Source: Agaricus subrufescens
Lineage: Eukaryota; Basidiomycota; Agaricomycetes; Agaricales; Agaricaceae
Length of the DNA: 64,000 bases
Reading direction: 5' to 3'
Assembly (NCBI GenBank): GCA_029945375.1
Contig: CM057057.1
Span: 4,650,001-4,714,000, forward strand
The notes under the pieces were generated by a model. It did no database searches, was not told the origin of the DNA, and saw only the letters and a list, made by a program, of their open reading frames with translations. A program made the translations under genes and the position numbers. Positions 32,999 through 45,808 of the stretch are shown here, piece after piece (position 1 is the first letter of the stretch; each line of letters opens with the position of its first letter).

Positions 32999-34596
32999 AT
33001 GCCCTCAGAACAGAGCACATGGCTGGTGTCGGTGCCACAGGACGGTGATTCCGAGGGTCTCCTCCAGGAGTTGATTCCAAGACTCACATCGCAAGCAAAG
33101 TTGTCTCCCGGCAACATCTCTTCCCTCGGTATTCCATCTTTCAAGGTCGGAGAACAAAGATCTTCGGCTTCTGAAGGCTGATGTATGATGTCTAGTAGAC
33201 GGGTACTCTCGATTCTCTGATTGGTCTCTCTGAGGATCTTCCGAAACAAGAAACATATTTCACGGCGACTGTCGCAAAGACAGTTGATACACTCAGAAAC
33301 CTGCTAAACAATGATCCCGCCAAACTCGCCCAACACATACTCATAGATGAACGAACGATTGACGACTATCTTTTTCACAATTGGAGTTGGAATGAAGGTC
33401 GCTATAATACTCAGAAGAGTCTCCGAGATGTGATCGATACACTCAACAGGGTGCGTAGATCTGTACACATATTTGTTGATTTACCTCTTAGAAGAGTCAC
33501 GTAGGAAATCACCTCTATCGATGGTACGATGAAAGCGAAACTGAACAATTATAATCTTGTCAAAGGATCCCTTACCCAAATGCAACGGAAGCAAATGTAC
33601 GTCATTCATATTTGACATGTTCTTTGTTGATCTCCGGCACAGGGGTAACCTATCGACGCGTTCATTGGGTGATATCGTAACTGCGAAAGATTTCATTGAG
33701 GATTCGGAGTATTTAGAGACCGTGCTAGTCGCTGTGCCCAAGTGAGCGCAGCCCAAAGGACTGAGCCATCAACAACTGAATTGAACTCACTTCAGAAATC
33801 TAGCCAAGGAATGGAATGCAAGTTATGAGCGGCTGGCACAGATGGTTGTCCCTCGTTCCTCAAAGTATGTTCCAACATTTACCAAGCGAGCTTCTGATGG
33901 ACTCGTCTCATAGACTTATCAAGTCAGACGACGAATTTTCTCTCTTCGCAGTCGTAATCTTCAAACGAGTTCATGACGAATTCATCCAGAAATGTCGAGA
34001 CCACAAGTACCTATTTCGCTTGACTGATCATCCTTGAACTGATCTGATCTGGGGGTCTGATCTAGATTCATGGTTCGAGATTTCAAATATTCTCAAGAGG
34101 AGATCGCGAAACAGAAAGAAGACCTCGAGAATGCGAATACGACGGAAAAGGAACTTTGGGTTCGTGAGGCTTGTATCCAGTATCCACGTTTGAAACTGAC
34201 TTCTGGACAAAGACGGAATTACTTCGTATCTCACGCACCAACTTCTCCGAAGCTTTCCAAATCCTCGTCCACCTCAAAGTCGTTCGAGTGTTCGTCGAAA
34301 GCGTCCTCCGTTACGGCCTCCCCGCCAATTATATGGGCCTTATTGTCAAGGTATCACAGATCCGTCTTTATCGTCTATCTAAAATCATCTGTCCCGTGAT
34401 ATAGCCCGACCCCAAATCAACAAAGAAAGTTTTCAGCGTTCTCCAATCACAATTCGCTTACCTCCGACCTCGCTCGAATCCGGGCCAGAACAAGAAGAAA
34501 CAAGGCGGAAGCGAGGATTATGTTGGCGAGTACTCAGCTCTGATGGAACAGGAGTTTTTCGACTTCGTTTTGTTCGAGATCCCTTGGATCGTATAA
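32999..34596 (+). CDS. VMA5: V-type proton ATPase subunit C
   Basis: Peripheral stalk subunit of the V1 sector that ties the stator to the V0 ring; its release drives reversible V1/V0 disassembly. Exons join to about 390 residues. Family words in order are STWLVSVPQDGDSEGLLQEL, SLGIPSFKVGTLDSLIGLSE, LRNLLNNDPAKLAQHILID, DDYLFHNWSWNEGRY, LVKGSLTQMQRKQTGNLSTR, SLGDIVTAKDFIEDSEYLET, LIKSDDEFSLFAVVIFKRV, DFKYSQEEIAKQKEDLE, TNFSEAFQILVHLKVVRVFV, ESVLRYGLPANYMGL and QSQFAYLRPR. It ends YVGEYSALMEQEFFDFVLFE with IPWIV. The FVESVLRYGLP block is highly specific for subunit C. About seven exons; the start at 32999 matches the family's usual N-terminus. Confidence 0.94.
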
Positions 34597-35110
34597 ACTT
34601 TTCTTGTGTCATTGTCATAGTTCCTGATTGTCTGTCATATGTACAAATTTTATTACGGATAACTATACCCGAGGGCCAACTCAGTCCGATAGAGTCTACC
34701 GTAGAAAAACCAGAACAAGTGAAGATAAATATACACAATTAACTGGGGACAGTGGTGTGATATTGGAAACATGGATGCGGGTGTATATATACGAGTGAGC
34801 CATATACGATCTCTTGTCCGACTAAGCGAGGAGTAGAATAGGATACAGCAAGGGAATGACGGAGATGGGAAAAGCAGGGCAGAAATGGAATCCATTAAGG
34901 GCAAGGGGTGATAGAGGAAAAAGAAAAAGAGGACTTTTGTAAGTAAAAACCCTGTAATACAAGCAGGAAAGAAAATATGAAACCCATTTAATTGAAGGCT
35001 AGTAGAACAATCTTCAAGCTGTTGAGGGGAAGCAGGGAGTAAATAAGATACGAGTCACATGAAACAACCACAGCAATGATATGGTAGGAATAATAATGTA
35101 ACTGAGATTT
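34597..35110. other. Convergent 3' intergenic stretch
   Basis: About 510 bases between the stops of VMA5 (+) and the KH gene (-). Contains T/A-rich runs; no gene seen. Confidence 0.55.
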
Positions 35111-38100
35111 TTACAATCCGAGGCTGGAAAACATCTTCGAGACATCATCATCTGGCGTTCGACCAGACCCAGACCCTTGGTGCGAAGGTATGGTTGTACC
35201 ACTCGTGCTGGAGGTCCCTGGCTGTGTTCCGACATTACCAGACAACCTCCCGACAGTAACACCTGAAGGTACGCTGCCAGTCGTCGGGATACCGGTGGTA
35301 GGGATTGCAATTCCAGCATTACCGGAGGTCAGACCAGTCGGTTGAGATGCAGCAGTCATGGGCGGACCGTATACACTGGGAAATGATGGTGCGGTTCCAG
35401 AGATAGGACTCGAGTTTCCGCCGGTGTCACCACCTGTAGTCGAAGTGGTCGGAGAGTCGGGTGGAATCATAGTGGAACTCGATTCGGTTATTTTCGAAAG
35501 GGAGTAGGTGAGATCGAGTGACTGTGCACGATTTGTCAAAGAACGGGGCTTGGTAAGTTGGTCCTTGAGCTTGGCCTCAAGAAGTGAATCGGAACCCCGC
35601 TTAATCGCGTCTTCGGTATGCCTGGTCCGTCCGGGTATGCCGGAACCCTGATTTCGAAAAAATTTGAGAAGCAGTCAGTGATGTGGAGGAATTCGACAGC
35701 GAAGGTGACTTACGATAGGCGCCAATTGTGCGGGCTGTGTCCAGTATTCCATAGGAGCCCCACCTGACGGGCCTTGAGGTAAGTAACTCTGCTCTGAGGG
35801 ATCATGGTCCTCATAAAGGTAAGCACCAGCAGGAGAATTGAACAACGCCTTGACATCAGGCGATGAGTTCGCGAGGCGAAGCCTTCTATCACCGATAACA
35901 TCTGATCGGTTTATGTCCATAGATTCTGCGTAGACTGCGACAAAAAAAGTCAGAAAATCGGAGGAATTAAGGAGCCTGAAGGCGTACCATGACCACGGGT
36001 TCGTGCCGTGGAAAGGACCTTGCTATCAAAATGGGGGAACGCATCCGCGAAAGAGTCGCCTCGTTTATGGCCCTGGGATGTTGGGGAAGGATACACATGG
36101 ACGTTGTGACTCATGAGAAACTGTTCCAACATCTCGCGGGCAGTAATAAGGCAATCGCTGTTGCTGCGCTGACATCTAAATTTGAAGGAATAGTCGGTGG
36201 GAGTCTCTGAACCCGATGCACCGTTACTGGTGACAGATTGTTTGAAGTTTGGACTGATGGATACTTGAAGCTCCCGCTTGACAGTCTCCACAAGATTGAT
36301 AAATTCGGGCGATGCGCAGAGACGGGGTAGATCAGTGTTAGGTGGAACTGCCATATCTGCCTCGAACGGTACGTGGTCCTACAGAGAATGAGATATCATC
36401 GGAACATCAGTAAGACTAAACTTGCCAGTAGCATAGTAGCCGCAATCTGTACTTGGCTCTCGGGCCCATATATGGTGACCACATCGGAAGCCGTTTCTTT
36501 ATCAGGAAATCGTACCCGCGAGTTAGTCTTCGTTTCAATATCGTGAATAAAAATACTTTTCTCGCCCAAAAGGGTTCTATGATATCTTCGGGGAATAGAC
36601 ACGGTCTCGTTTACGAAATCTTTGTCCTTCCATGACAGTCAAACGAGGGTCACGAGTAATGATACATAACGTACTTTGGGGTTAACGAGCTCCATCACTG
36701 ACTGTTTTAAGTTTTCGAGATTGATCGCATTTTTGGCGGGCGTTCTTGCCACAACATTATCGTCATTGTCGTTATAACCACCCAGTGCAGCAAACTCTTC
36801 GGCATTGGAAAATTTGACATAGACACCATATTTCTTCATGATACGTTGGATGCTCCGACCCCCGACACCAATAATTCGTTTGTGGTATGCTTCGGGAACA
36901 TGAAATGATATTTCTGCAGGAAGTTCCTCCTGAAGGAGAGATAGACCCTGTATGACAGTGCTATCGGGGCCCGAGATGTCGATGAGGAAATTATGATCGT
37001 TGAAAGTTTCGAATTTTATTTTCACATTCGTAGTTTGCATGATTTTATTAATTTTGCCGTTCTTCTTGCCACTGATGAATTCTCGGTGTTCGTTAGCGAG
37101 CTCGATTTGGAATCGAATCTCGTGGTGGAAGGCCTAAAAAATAGTTTAGCGGTTCAGATTGTGCAAATCAACCAAGTCGATCATACCTTGACAATCTCTA
37201 AATCTAGGATCATATTAACAGCCGTACGTACTTCATGCTCCAAGCCGTGCATCTCGAAACACATGCTTTTAAACACGACTTCGGCACTTGTTGCCACGGA
37301 TATCTGATTAAGAAGGGAAGTGACGGTAGAAGGATTTAAAGTAGCAGGTGGAAGAAGTGCATTAAACTGAACAGGCAGTAGCCAAAAGGACCCAACATAA
37401 GATTGACAGGCCTATAAGAAAGCCTCAACAACATGTTTCGTATAACCGTGAGAGATACACGCACGAGTTGCATTATAGATCTGATAGTCCGTTGAACATT
37501 GACTTTTGAGTCACCAAATACGGAAATGAGACTAGTGGAGCTCCCGAGAGGAGGAAATTGGATAAACGTCGAGTTGTCACTCATAATGGACTTGAGATCG
37601 TCCGCGCGGTCGGTAATCATCCAATCGAGCTTGCGCGGAAGGATCGCGGTGTCCTTCGAGATCGTGTTGTTGCGCTACCAGCATGTGAGGATCGGTCCCA
37701 GACATGAGTGGAGATATTACGCACCTTGTTCAAGGAGACCTGATACAACATATCTCGCGCCCTCTGAACGCCAAAGAATTCTCCTGTAATCCAGATAGTG
37801 TTGTTATTGCGTCCACCAGGTGAACCACCGGTCTGGTCGGCACCGAAAACACCTTGTAACGGAGAAGGAAAATAGATATTTGTGGCAGTCTCTTCTTGGA
37901 TGGTCTGTATTACATGGCGCTTTTTCCCTGCAATAATGGGGTGCATCTTGTGGTCTAGTTCACACAGCTCGGAATGGAGACCGTTCTACGAAAATTTCAG
38001 GGGATGATGAGTAGAAAAAATGGAGCCTGACTGACCAGTTCATCCAACATGACCAGCAAGCGTATACGCGCAAGATCCACTGCGTCTTCTGTTCCAGTGA

Positions 38101-38697
38101 TAACTAGTTCACAAACACGCTCTGTCTCTAGACCAGACCATCCACCGCTATTGGTAATGCCGTCGGGAGGGGTGCGACTCGTCATGGAGAGAGGACTGTT
38201 GACGACGGCGATATGTGCCAGTGTCTCAGAAGCAATATCATCAAGACGACGTCGAACCTCAGGTTTGAGGGAAGGTTTTGAAAAAGGAGAGTCGAGGATC
38301 TCTGAGCGAGTCACTTTAATTGCGGACCGATGCTACATGGGCAGACGAGGAGTAAGCTCAGGGCATTCAAGGGCAGACAGAAAATGAGACAGACCTGGAT
38401 AGGGCAATCCTTCAGAATGAGACCGCGGGTCAGCATAACCTGCTGGTGGGTACCGGTGATATGGAAGTTGTAGGCCTGTCCTTGGTCTACGATGAAGTAG
38501 GAAACATGGCAGCCGTGGAGCTGCATGGCGAGGACGACGAGCTTCTGAATCGCATCAGCGTCGGAGGCGAGAGTGTCTGGGAGAGGAGACGGCTGGTGGG
38601 GGTAATTGTCGTGGGCATGGAAGTCTCTAGAGGAGGCAGAGGAAAGAATATGTCGCGACCGGCGTGGATAGACAAAGGAAGTAGTGTAAACTTCCAT
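35111..38697 (-). CDS. Multi-KH RNA-binding protein, Bicaudal-C-like
   Basis: Probable post-transcriptional regulator of mRNAs. The start is the ATG at 38697 (MEVYTTSFVYPRRSRHI). Several KH domains are spread over about nine exons. KH cores visible are MHPIIAGKKRHVIQTIQEET with TNIYFPSP, REFISGKKNGKINKIMQTTN with VKIKFE, YHKRIIGVGGRSIQRIMKKY with VYVKFS (the best GxxG, GVGG), and YHRTLLGEKSIFIHDIETKT with RVRFPD (loop GEKS, diverged). The GKKNGKINKIMQ word is close to the KH loop of animal Bicaudal-C. An N-terminal domain with LVVLAMQLHGCHVSYFIVDQ precedes them. The last 200 or so residues are Ser/Thr/Gly/Pro-rich and disordered, ending DDDVSKMFSSLGL, a short conserved-looking C-terminal motif. 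No SAM domain was seen, unlike animal Bicaudal-C. Vigilin/Scp160 is the alternative relative, but the KH number here is smaller. Confidence 0.82.
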
Positions 38698-38824
38698 GGT
38701 AGTGGTAAGGGTATGAGAAAGGACGGGTATTGACACAAAATGGAATCAAACGGGTCGGTTTGAAAATGTGGAAAAGGAGAGAGTATATATTATCACCAAC
38801 TGTCTCACCCACGTATAATTCTAT

Positions 38825-40463
38825 CTATTGAAAAGCAAGATCATCCCACTCATCCCGCTCCTGCTCTTGGAAGTCAAACAACTTATAGTAACAGGCATGA
38901 CCCGGCGTCGAAAAGTGTTTATACGGGTCAGATGCCTCCAGTTTTGCACCACAGCGATAACAAAAGTGCTGCCTGCATTTCCAGCACGTCATCTGTGAAT
39001 CACCAGTTCATCACCCGGCCTCTGAACCTCGGCTAGAAGACACCTACGTGATTGCAACCTAGACTCTTCTCTACGTGTATTTCACACCCTGGACAGGCCA
39101 TCGTCGACGCCTCCAGCCAACGCTTGTTCGCCTGATCTTCTTGGTATTGCTCCACCAAACGTAGCATATTTTTCTTTCCATACTTCTTTTCTAGGAAAGT
39201 GCGTTCCTCAGAATCCTCCTCTGCCGCGAGATACTGCAGAACTATTTTTTCAGAGTTGGCAATCGGGCACTCTGTTATCGCTCCGTGCCTATGGCCCTTC
39301 CTCAGCACTGTGCCATTTTGGGCAAGATTCCAATCCTGACTCATATACTCACCATGTCCTCCGGCAGAACGCACAAAAGGAAAAGCTACAATTCGGACAC
39401 TGGCGGAACCGCTCCCACCCGGTTCCGTCCTCTACATCCGGTGGCTTGGGAACAGGTGTTTGGCAATGTTCCATCGGACAATGAACGAGGGTCGGATCTG
39501 ATAAACATGTAAATCGTTACCAGGAAACAGTGCCGTCAAATCAACCTTATTTACTTGCCTCGTTCGAGATTCCTCTTTGCCCGGAGCCGCCACCAGCGCT
39601 CCAGTTCCTTTTCTGAAACTACCCGCGCAACCTCCTCTTTTTGGGCTCCCCGGCCCACCTTGACACATTCTGGGTCGGCACAGCCCACTCGATCGACGTC
39701 ACCCTCCTCAATACAAAGCTTCCAAAAATCCTCCAAACATGGTCGGCAGAAAATGTGATCGCAGGATAGCCGAAGACACTTAGATCCCTTGACGGACATC
39801 AAACAAATTGAACATGGGTACCAGTTGTTTGCAAATTCGACCAACTTTGATGATGTTTCGTGAGCTTGTAGTAAAGGTGCAAGAATCGGGGGTGCTGGAT
39901 GATAGATACTGCCGTCAATTAATAAATCTGAGACCTGTTCCCGAAAGGATCATACGAACTGAATAGCGGACTTGTCCTCATTAAGCATATCTAGGTCGGA
40001 TATGAACTCACCCGTGCGGATGTATTCAATCCAGTCATAGAGGACGGCCTGGCTAGGCTGCCATTGGCAGCTCAGCCGACATTGGAGCTGGGAAATCCGG
40101 GAGAGCCAATGATGGGTAGCGTGAAGGGATTTTACTATTGGGGGACTAGAAATTGGATAGTTTGGCGGGAGGGAGAGTTGCAGCAGTAGCGGTGGTAGAG
40201 TCGATAATGACAAAGATTTGGAACCTTCTTGATTTTCTATGGGCGAAATGACCTGGACGAAACGAGGGTCACCAAACTCAATGGGAACTTCCAGTCTGAG
40301 TAGATTTTCAGTTCTCTGGCTAGACACACATTCCGGATAGATTGACTGAATGATGACTCGGTAATGACGTCCACCCACTCTCGAAAGTACTCACCTCCAG
40401 CACCTCGTACTCTTCTTGCTGCATGATGCGACATGCCTCGAGGTCCACGTCAGCGTCAGGCAT
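38825..40463 (-). CDS. RBR E3 ubiquitin ligase, RNF14/Itt1 type
   Basis: RING-between-RING ubiquitin ligase with an N-terminal RWD domain. The start at 40463 (MPDADVDLEACRIMQQEEYE) leads into the RWD: EEYEVLESIYPECV, then LLQLSLPPNYPISSPPIV. RING1 is CSICLMSVKGSKCLRLSCDH with IFCRPCLEDFW. The in-between domain includes HCPMEHCQTPVPKP and RQCPNCSFSFCAFCRRTWHG. After a helix (EEDSEERTFLEKKYGKKNML), the catalytic RING2 is ACPGCEIHVEKSLGCNHMTC with WKCRQHFCYRCGAKL; the thioester Cys is the one in SLGCNHM. The order matches RNF14 (human) and Itt1 (yeast), which act at stalled ribosomes and on translation factors. It ends EQERDEWDDLAFQ. It diverges from URB2 across 136 bases, pairing two genes with ribosome-related roles. 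Confidence 0.92.
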
Positions 40464-40599
40464 GGCGTTGAGGAGACATTTGCAGAAATGATGACTTGGA
40501 GACAGTCGGATCCCAATTGGGGTATCGGCCTGCAACACCTAGCTTGGGGTTAGGTCTTTCTCTCCGTTCAAATCGTTTTCCATATAGCTCTGATATTTC

Positions 40600-43500
40600 A
40601 TGGCTATGGAATTATCCTCGCGGGAGTTTGTACAGGCCCTGAAAACAGCTGAAGATCCCAAAGCACCGGCTAAAATCAAAATTGCACGCCAAGCCTGGGA
40701 TAATCGCAACTTCTATCTGCCAAGCAAGGCAGAAGTAATCGTTGAATGGATTCTGTCTACCTTTCACAAAAACAAATCTCTGGACTCGTACGTCACCTTA
40801 GGACCACGGAAACATTACTCAAGCCTTGGCTAGATCTGCCACGCCCATATTCCAGTTAGAGTACTGGGCCTTACTATCAGATGTCCTGTTGGACAAGGCT
40901 TCTGTCAATGCTCGCCCTCTCAAAGCGTGGCTTACCCCACTGCTCCATCGAATACCACTCCAAGCTATTCTTTCCGCGTTCCTCACAGATTATCGAGAAA
41001 AACTAACCAGTAACGAACTTACAAACACTGTTTCATCATGCATCAATATACTATGGCCCATATCCGTTCAAAAAATGTCGTTGGAAAATCTTGCGGACCT
41101 TTTCTGCTTATTACTGCAAAAGATTGACAACCAACAGCCGGCACCTGGCATCATCAAAATTGCACTTCTCATCACTTCCTCCTATCGTGCCTCTCTCGGA
41201 AATGCTGTCAACAAGAAAAAGGTGTTTTTCTATCTCTTTTGTCTCTATAGACACGTATTCTCAAAAATTTGATCCAGTTCTATCAACTTTTCCTTCAATC
41301 CTTCCTGATACAGTGGATGCGAGTCCTTTCCTATTACGCCGGGTTTCTTCCCGACCTGCCAGCGGAATATCTTAACCTTTACCAAAATATCTACGAGTCC
41401 GGCACAGATACACTGTTTAACCTTGACATTCTCCGCCAATTGAGCGATAGTCGTCCAACGGATCAATCAAGTCTCCTCTTCTCTCACTTACACAAAGCGC
41501 GTTCCCTTTCTTCGGAGAACGAGAATACTCTGCCTACAATACCCTCGTTGTTCTCGTCATATGTACAAGCCGTCAAGCGCCATCGGGGTGCAGTATTCAG
41601 CCAGCATTCAAATACAACAAACGTCGCCGCTCTGAACGATGAATTACATTCAGCCTCGATGCGATTTTTCGCCAGCTGTGTAGCTGTTGTAGTTGGTGAT
41701 GATCCGAATGGCGGGACAACAAAAGAGGTAACGGTTTGGCAGGCGCGGCAAAAATTGTTGGAGACGGTATTGGATGAGAGGCTATTCGATGCGCAGCAGG
41801 AAGGCGCCACCGCAACGTTAAATACGGCTATCGAGGATGCCATTAGTGTCATTTCTTCCTCTTGGAATGGTATATCTATTTTTCAAGCGCACTCATACTT
41901 GTTCTAACCTGATAACAGGTGAACATGGGGAGGTCGTCTCCTTGGCTATCAAGTGCCTTCACAAAATCGGTCAAATTGATTGCGACCTGATACTCCCATC
42001 CCTTCCGCGCATATACCCCTTTCTTCTCCCTGTCAGGCATCTGTATTTTGCAATGTGAAGAATTACTGACAGATAATTTATTGTAGATACCAATCTCAGA
42101 TTCATCGCCCTCGGATTTCCTAGACCTTATTCTCGATTATCACATCAAGACCAGAAGTATCGATGCTCATATCGTCAATCTCGTCATGGCTCTCTCTCCT
42201 GCATCTTTCCCTAAAGAATCGACTGATATACGTGAAGTATATGAGTTGTGTTTCTCAGGCCATGTTCTCAACAACCGTAACTTGGGCAGGCTAGGAAATG
42301 CGGTCCAGACATTCTTGACTCCGGGCCAGACAGTGAAGTCCGTTGAGGGAGTGCTGGATGCCCTTAGGAGTAGCTTGCAAGGCTTCTTTGACACAGTCGA
42401 AAGTAAAAGTCATCGAAATGGGAGCCCTAAGAAAAAGAAAAAGGGGCCTGAGGCGGAAGCAAACGCGATGGACGTCGACCCGAGTGCAGAAACGGAGACT
42501 CATGACGCAGACAAGCTGGCAGTGTCCTTCTCGCTTCAAGGTTATCTCGCTCTTGCCATCCTTTCCAACCTACCTATGCATTCTCTCAATGAAGATTCTG
42601 CTGAAAAGGTTCAAGACGCTGCTTCCCAGTTCCAGGTATCCACAGTTGAAACTTCTATTGAGAAGTTCCTCAAGTCAGAATCAATATTGCCTGAAGTTGG
42701 AAAGAAGAAACGAAGGAGAGACTCTCTTACTTCACACGGGGGGTGGAATGCGCAGATAGTAGCAGCGGCAGTTTCAAGAATTCATTATGCGTTGACGACT
42801 TCCAAGAGTCTTAATGTTGGCAGGCGAGGTTACCCGAAAAAGATCATCGAACAGTGGAGGGTTCTTGTTACCGAGAAAGGTGGAAAAGGGAGTTTGATTG
42901 CTGAGTTGGAGCTGGAGATCGTACGTTCCTCCTCTTAAGTTGCGACGGAATTGTGCTGATAATCCTTAGTACCGAACGCTATTGCAGTATGCCGACGAGG
43001 ACATTGAAGAAGACAAGGCTCGACAAACGTTTGATAGTGTTTTATCATACCTCAACGGTGGATTCAAGCCTTCAGATTCCTCCTGGTCCGGTTTGCCTCA
43101 TGACTTGAAGACTCCAGACTCTGGTGCCCTCGCCGTGCTTCATCTAGTGTTAGAGAGATGGCTCTCTTTAATAGAGTGGGTTCTATATATATCCAATACT
43201 TGACGTCTACTAACCTCGGAGTCAGCCGGTTTGCATCTCCTTCCCAGATATCCAATATCATCCGGTTGCTTCTACGCATTGAGTTGAAGTCAATCTTAAC
43301 TACCCCCGGGCAGAGATTGCGGCCCAATCATCTCCTTCTCCGCCTTCTCCACAATGCGGAATTCTGGGAGATGCACAATTTCAGATGTAAGCCTCCTGTT
43401 GCCCGCTTCCCATGCCTTTGTCCTAATGTTATTCCTGGGCGCAGCCGCTTTCCTATCCCATCTTCTTCAGATAACCGAGTCAGACTCACGAGAACTAGAA

Positions 43501-45714
43501 GCCGAAATAGCGGTTTATCGTTTATTGCTTTATGTCCCGACGGAGTACCTGACCAAGGCAGCTCGAGCACACCTAGTGCAAAAGGCATACTTGGCTGATC
43601 TCCAATTGGTCAGAAGTATGAGTAAGGGCAAGAGCAGTTATCAGACATCAGCGGCTGAAAACTTAGTGACACTGAGGATATTCCTCAAGAGAGTTATTGG
43701 GCTTGTTGGCCTCGAACGTGTTCCTGTCAGTGGCCCAATAATTTGTTCTTTTGAGCTTTACCGAATATATTCCAACATACAGGCTGTTGACTTGGGTGAC
43801 TTTATTGTTCACCTGATATCTTTTAATCCGGCAGACGGGTCGGAGCATGAACGTTTTATCTCTTCTACATTGGACTTGGTCGAACTTTGCTTTAGGTAGG
43901 ATTCTTTTCTTACCTCCTAAAATCACCGAAAGATTGACAACCGCCAATTAGCGAACTCCTAAAGGACCAGAATGCTCATTCAGATGCGTTGTATAAAGTC
44001 ATCGCGTCATTCAGCCAGTACCAAGCATTTGTCTACAGAGGTGATGGCCTTTCCAATTTTGAATCAAGGGCTATCGCAACTCTTTCAAACGCGATAACAA
44101 AGTTGAAAGATTGTTCCAGGTGTGGAATTTCAAACCTTGTTCGAAGAATCGTGCTTAACGTCGTTGCAGTTTTTCAACCGAATGCTTGTCCTCGCTTCGC
44201 AACTTCCTTAACCTGTTGAGCGGAACAACGTTGAGCCAGTTGCAACAGATATCAAGGCCGCAATTAGCTGGCTATTCGGAAGTTTTGACAGGATGGTGTT
44301 GCGTTTTGAAGCTGCGAAAATGGCTAAACGAGACTCGATCGGGTAAAGTTTATCATTCGTTTATCTTCAGACGACCGACGCGTTATATACAGGAAATGAT
44401 CGGGCTGTCAGCCGGCACTTAGTATCTATGACAATCCAGGACCCTGACAGTGACCACAAGTTGGACGATATTCGAGTCGCTATTTTTGGGATCCTGCAGG
44501 CGGAGCTGAATTTGCTGCCGCAGTCAACTGACAGACAGAAACAGCTGGAACTTGTCTTAGCGACTTTTGTTGCCTTCAAGAGCGCTTCTGCTGACTCAGG
44601 TAAATCGTTCTCTCACCAAGGCGACCATAAATTTCTCATGACTACGACCAGCTTGTGTTCGATTCGATGAGCACATCTCTTCGATAGCTAAGGGGCTATC
44701 TCCAGATGATTATTCATACAGTCTGGATCTTCTATTGGAATTCTTGACGCCGGATTCTACGTCAACGGAGAGGTTGGAATGCATCATGCATCTCGCTATT
44801 TTACTCTTGCGAGACCACCCACAACGTGAGTAATAATCTTCGATTTCGAGTTAACGTTAGTGATCGATCTCGTATTTAGACACACTGAGATATGTCCAGT
44901 CTTTCGCCACTCAGGTTTTCAATATATTTGCAGGCTCACGGGTTTTTACCGGTGGTGCGATACCGCTGCGCCTTCTGACATTGGAGTTTATTTTGCAGCA
45001 CTGTGCTGAAAGGGTGCGATTTCTACTACTATCTTTAGATTAGATATTCTAACGCTATTTTAGCCCGCCGCTCTTCTACAAGTGGACATGGGAATCATAT
45101 TTACGGTGCTCTTCCACTTCCTCGAACCATCCGTAGACCACGATGAAGCTACGACTCCGGAAATCTTCCACAAGATCGTTGGAAGTGCCGGGGCCCTCGT
45201 TCGTCTACGAAGGGATCTCCTAACTCCGGTTCTTCCCCACCTCGGACTTATCCTTCGCCGACTTCTTTCGGTAATGCGTAGCTGCAGACCGCAACTTGGG
45301 AACAAACAAACAGCCATGGTGATGGGAACGCAGCCTCGTTGGATTAACGCGAAGCGACCATTGGGACCGGAAGAGAGCCGGATGCTTTCTCGGTTATTGG
45401 AAATGTTGAATGTGAAGACTATTATTCGAAGTCATACAGCTAATGAAACGCAAAAGGCCGAATCACTGGCTAAACCGTTTTCGAAACACGCGGCATATGT
45501 ATTGGCAGCGTATATCGAGGCGCTTAATGAGCCATTGTGTGTGCTTAGTATGGAGGTTCGTCGGGAACTGGAACCGGGACTTTTCGCTCTTTGTGGGCTT
45601 ATGGGGGAGCATGCACGAGATGCTTTGGTTGTGAGTTTGGACGCGAATGGTAAGGCCACGTTGAAGTTGATATGGAAGGAATATGAAAAGCAGCGGTATG
45701 TCGGCAAGGGTTAA
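40600..45714 (+). CDS. URB2: Urb2/Npa2 family ribosome biogenesis protein
   Basis: Large nucleolar protein for early 60S pre-ribosome assembly; in yeast Urb2 binds Urb1 and Rsa3 and is needed for 27S pre-rRNA maturation. The start at 40600 gives MAMELSSREFVQALKTAEDP. Many exons follow, with helical-repeat (HEAT/ARM-like) composition and few sharp motifs: PLKAWLTPLLHRIPLQAILS, SLQGYLALAILSNLPMHS, SRIHYALTTSKSLNVGRRG. The family is shown by the C-terminal domain: PRWINAKRPLGPEESRMLSR, LLEMLNVKTI, SLAKPFSKHAAYVLAAYIEA, MEVRRELEPGLFALCGLMGE and LKLIWKEYEKQRYVGKG. An acidic/Lys segment (SPKKKKKGPEAEANAMDVD) near 42425 is a likely nuclear/nucleolar signal. Assembled length is about 1,400-1,500 residues, right for Urb2. 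Internal exon borders around 43880-45080 are the least certain. Confidence 0.86.
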
Positions 45715-45808
45715 ATTAGTGGATGACGTCATAGATATGTTTATTTTTGTATGCGTTCACTAAAGTGGATGGGTGCGATTCCTGACCTCAGACTACTTTG
45801 CTTCTACC

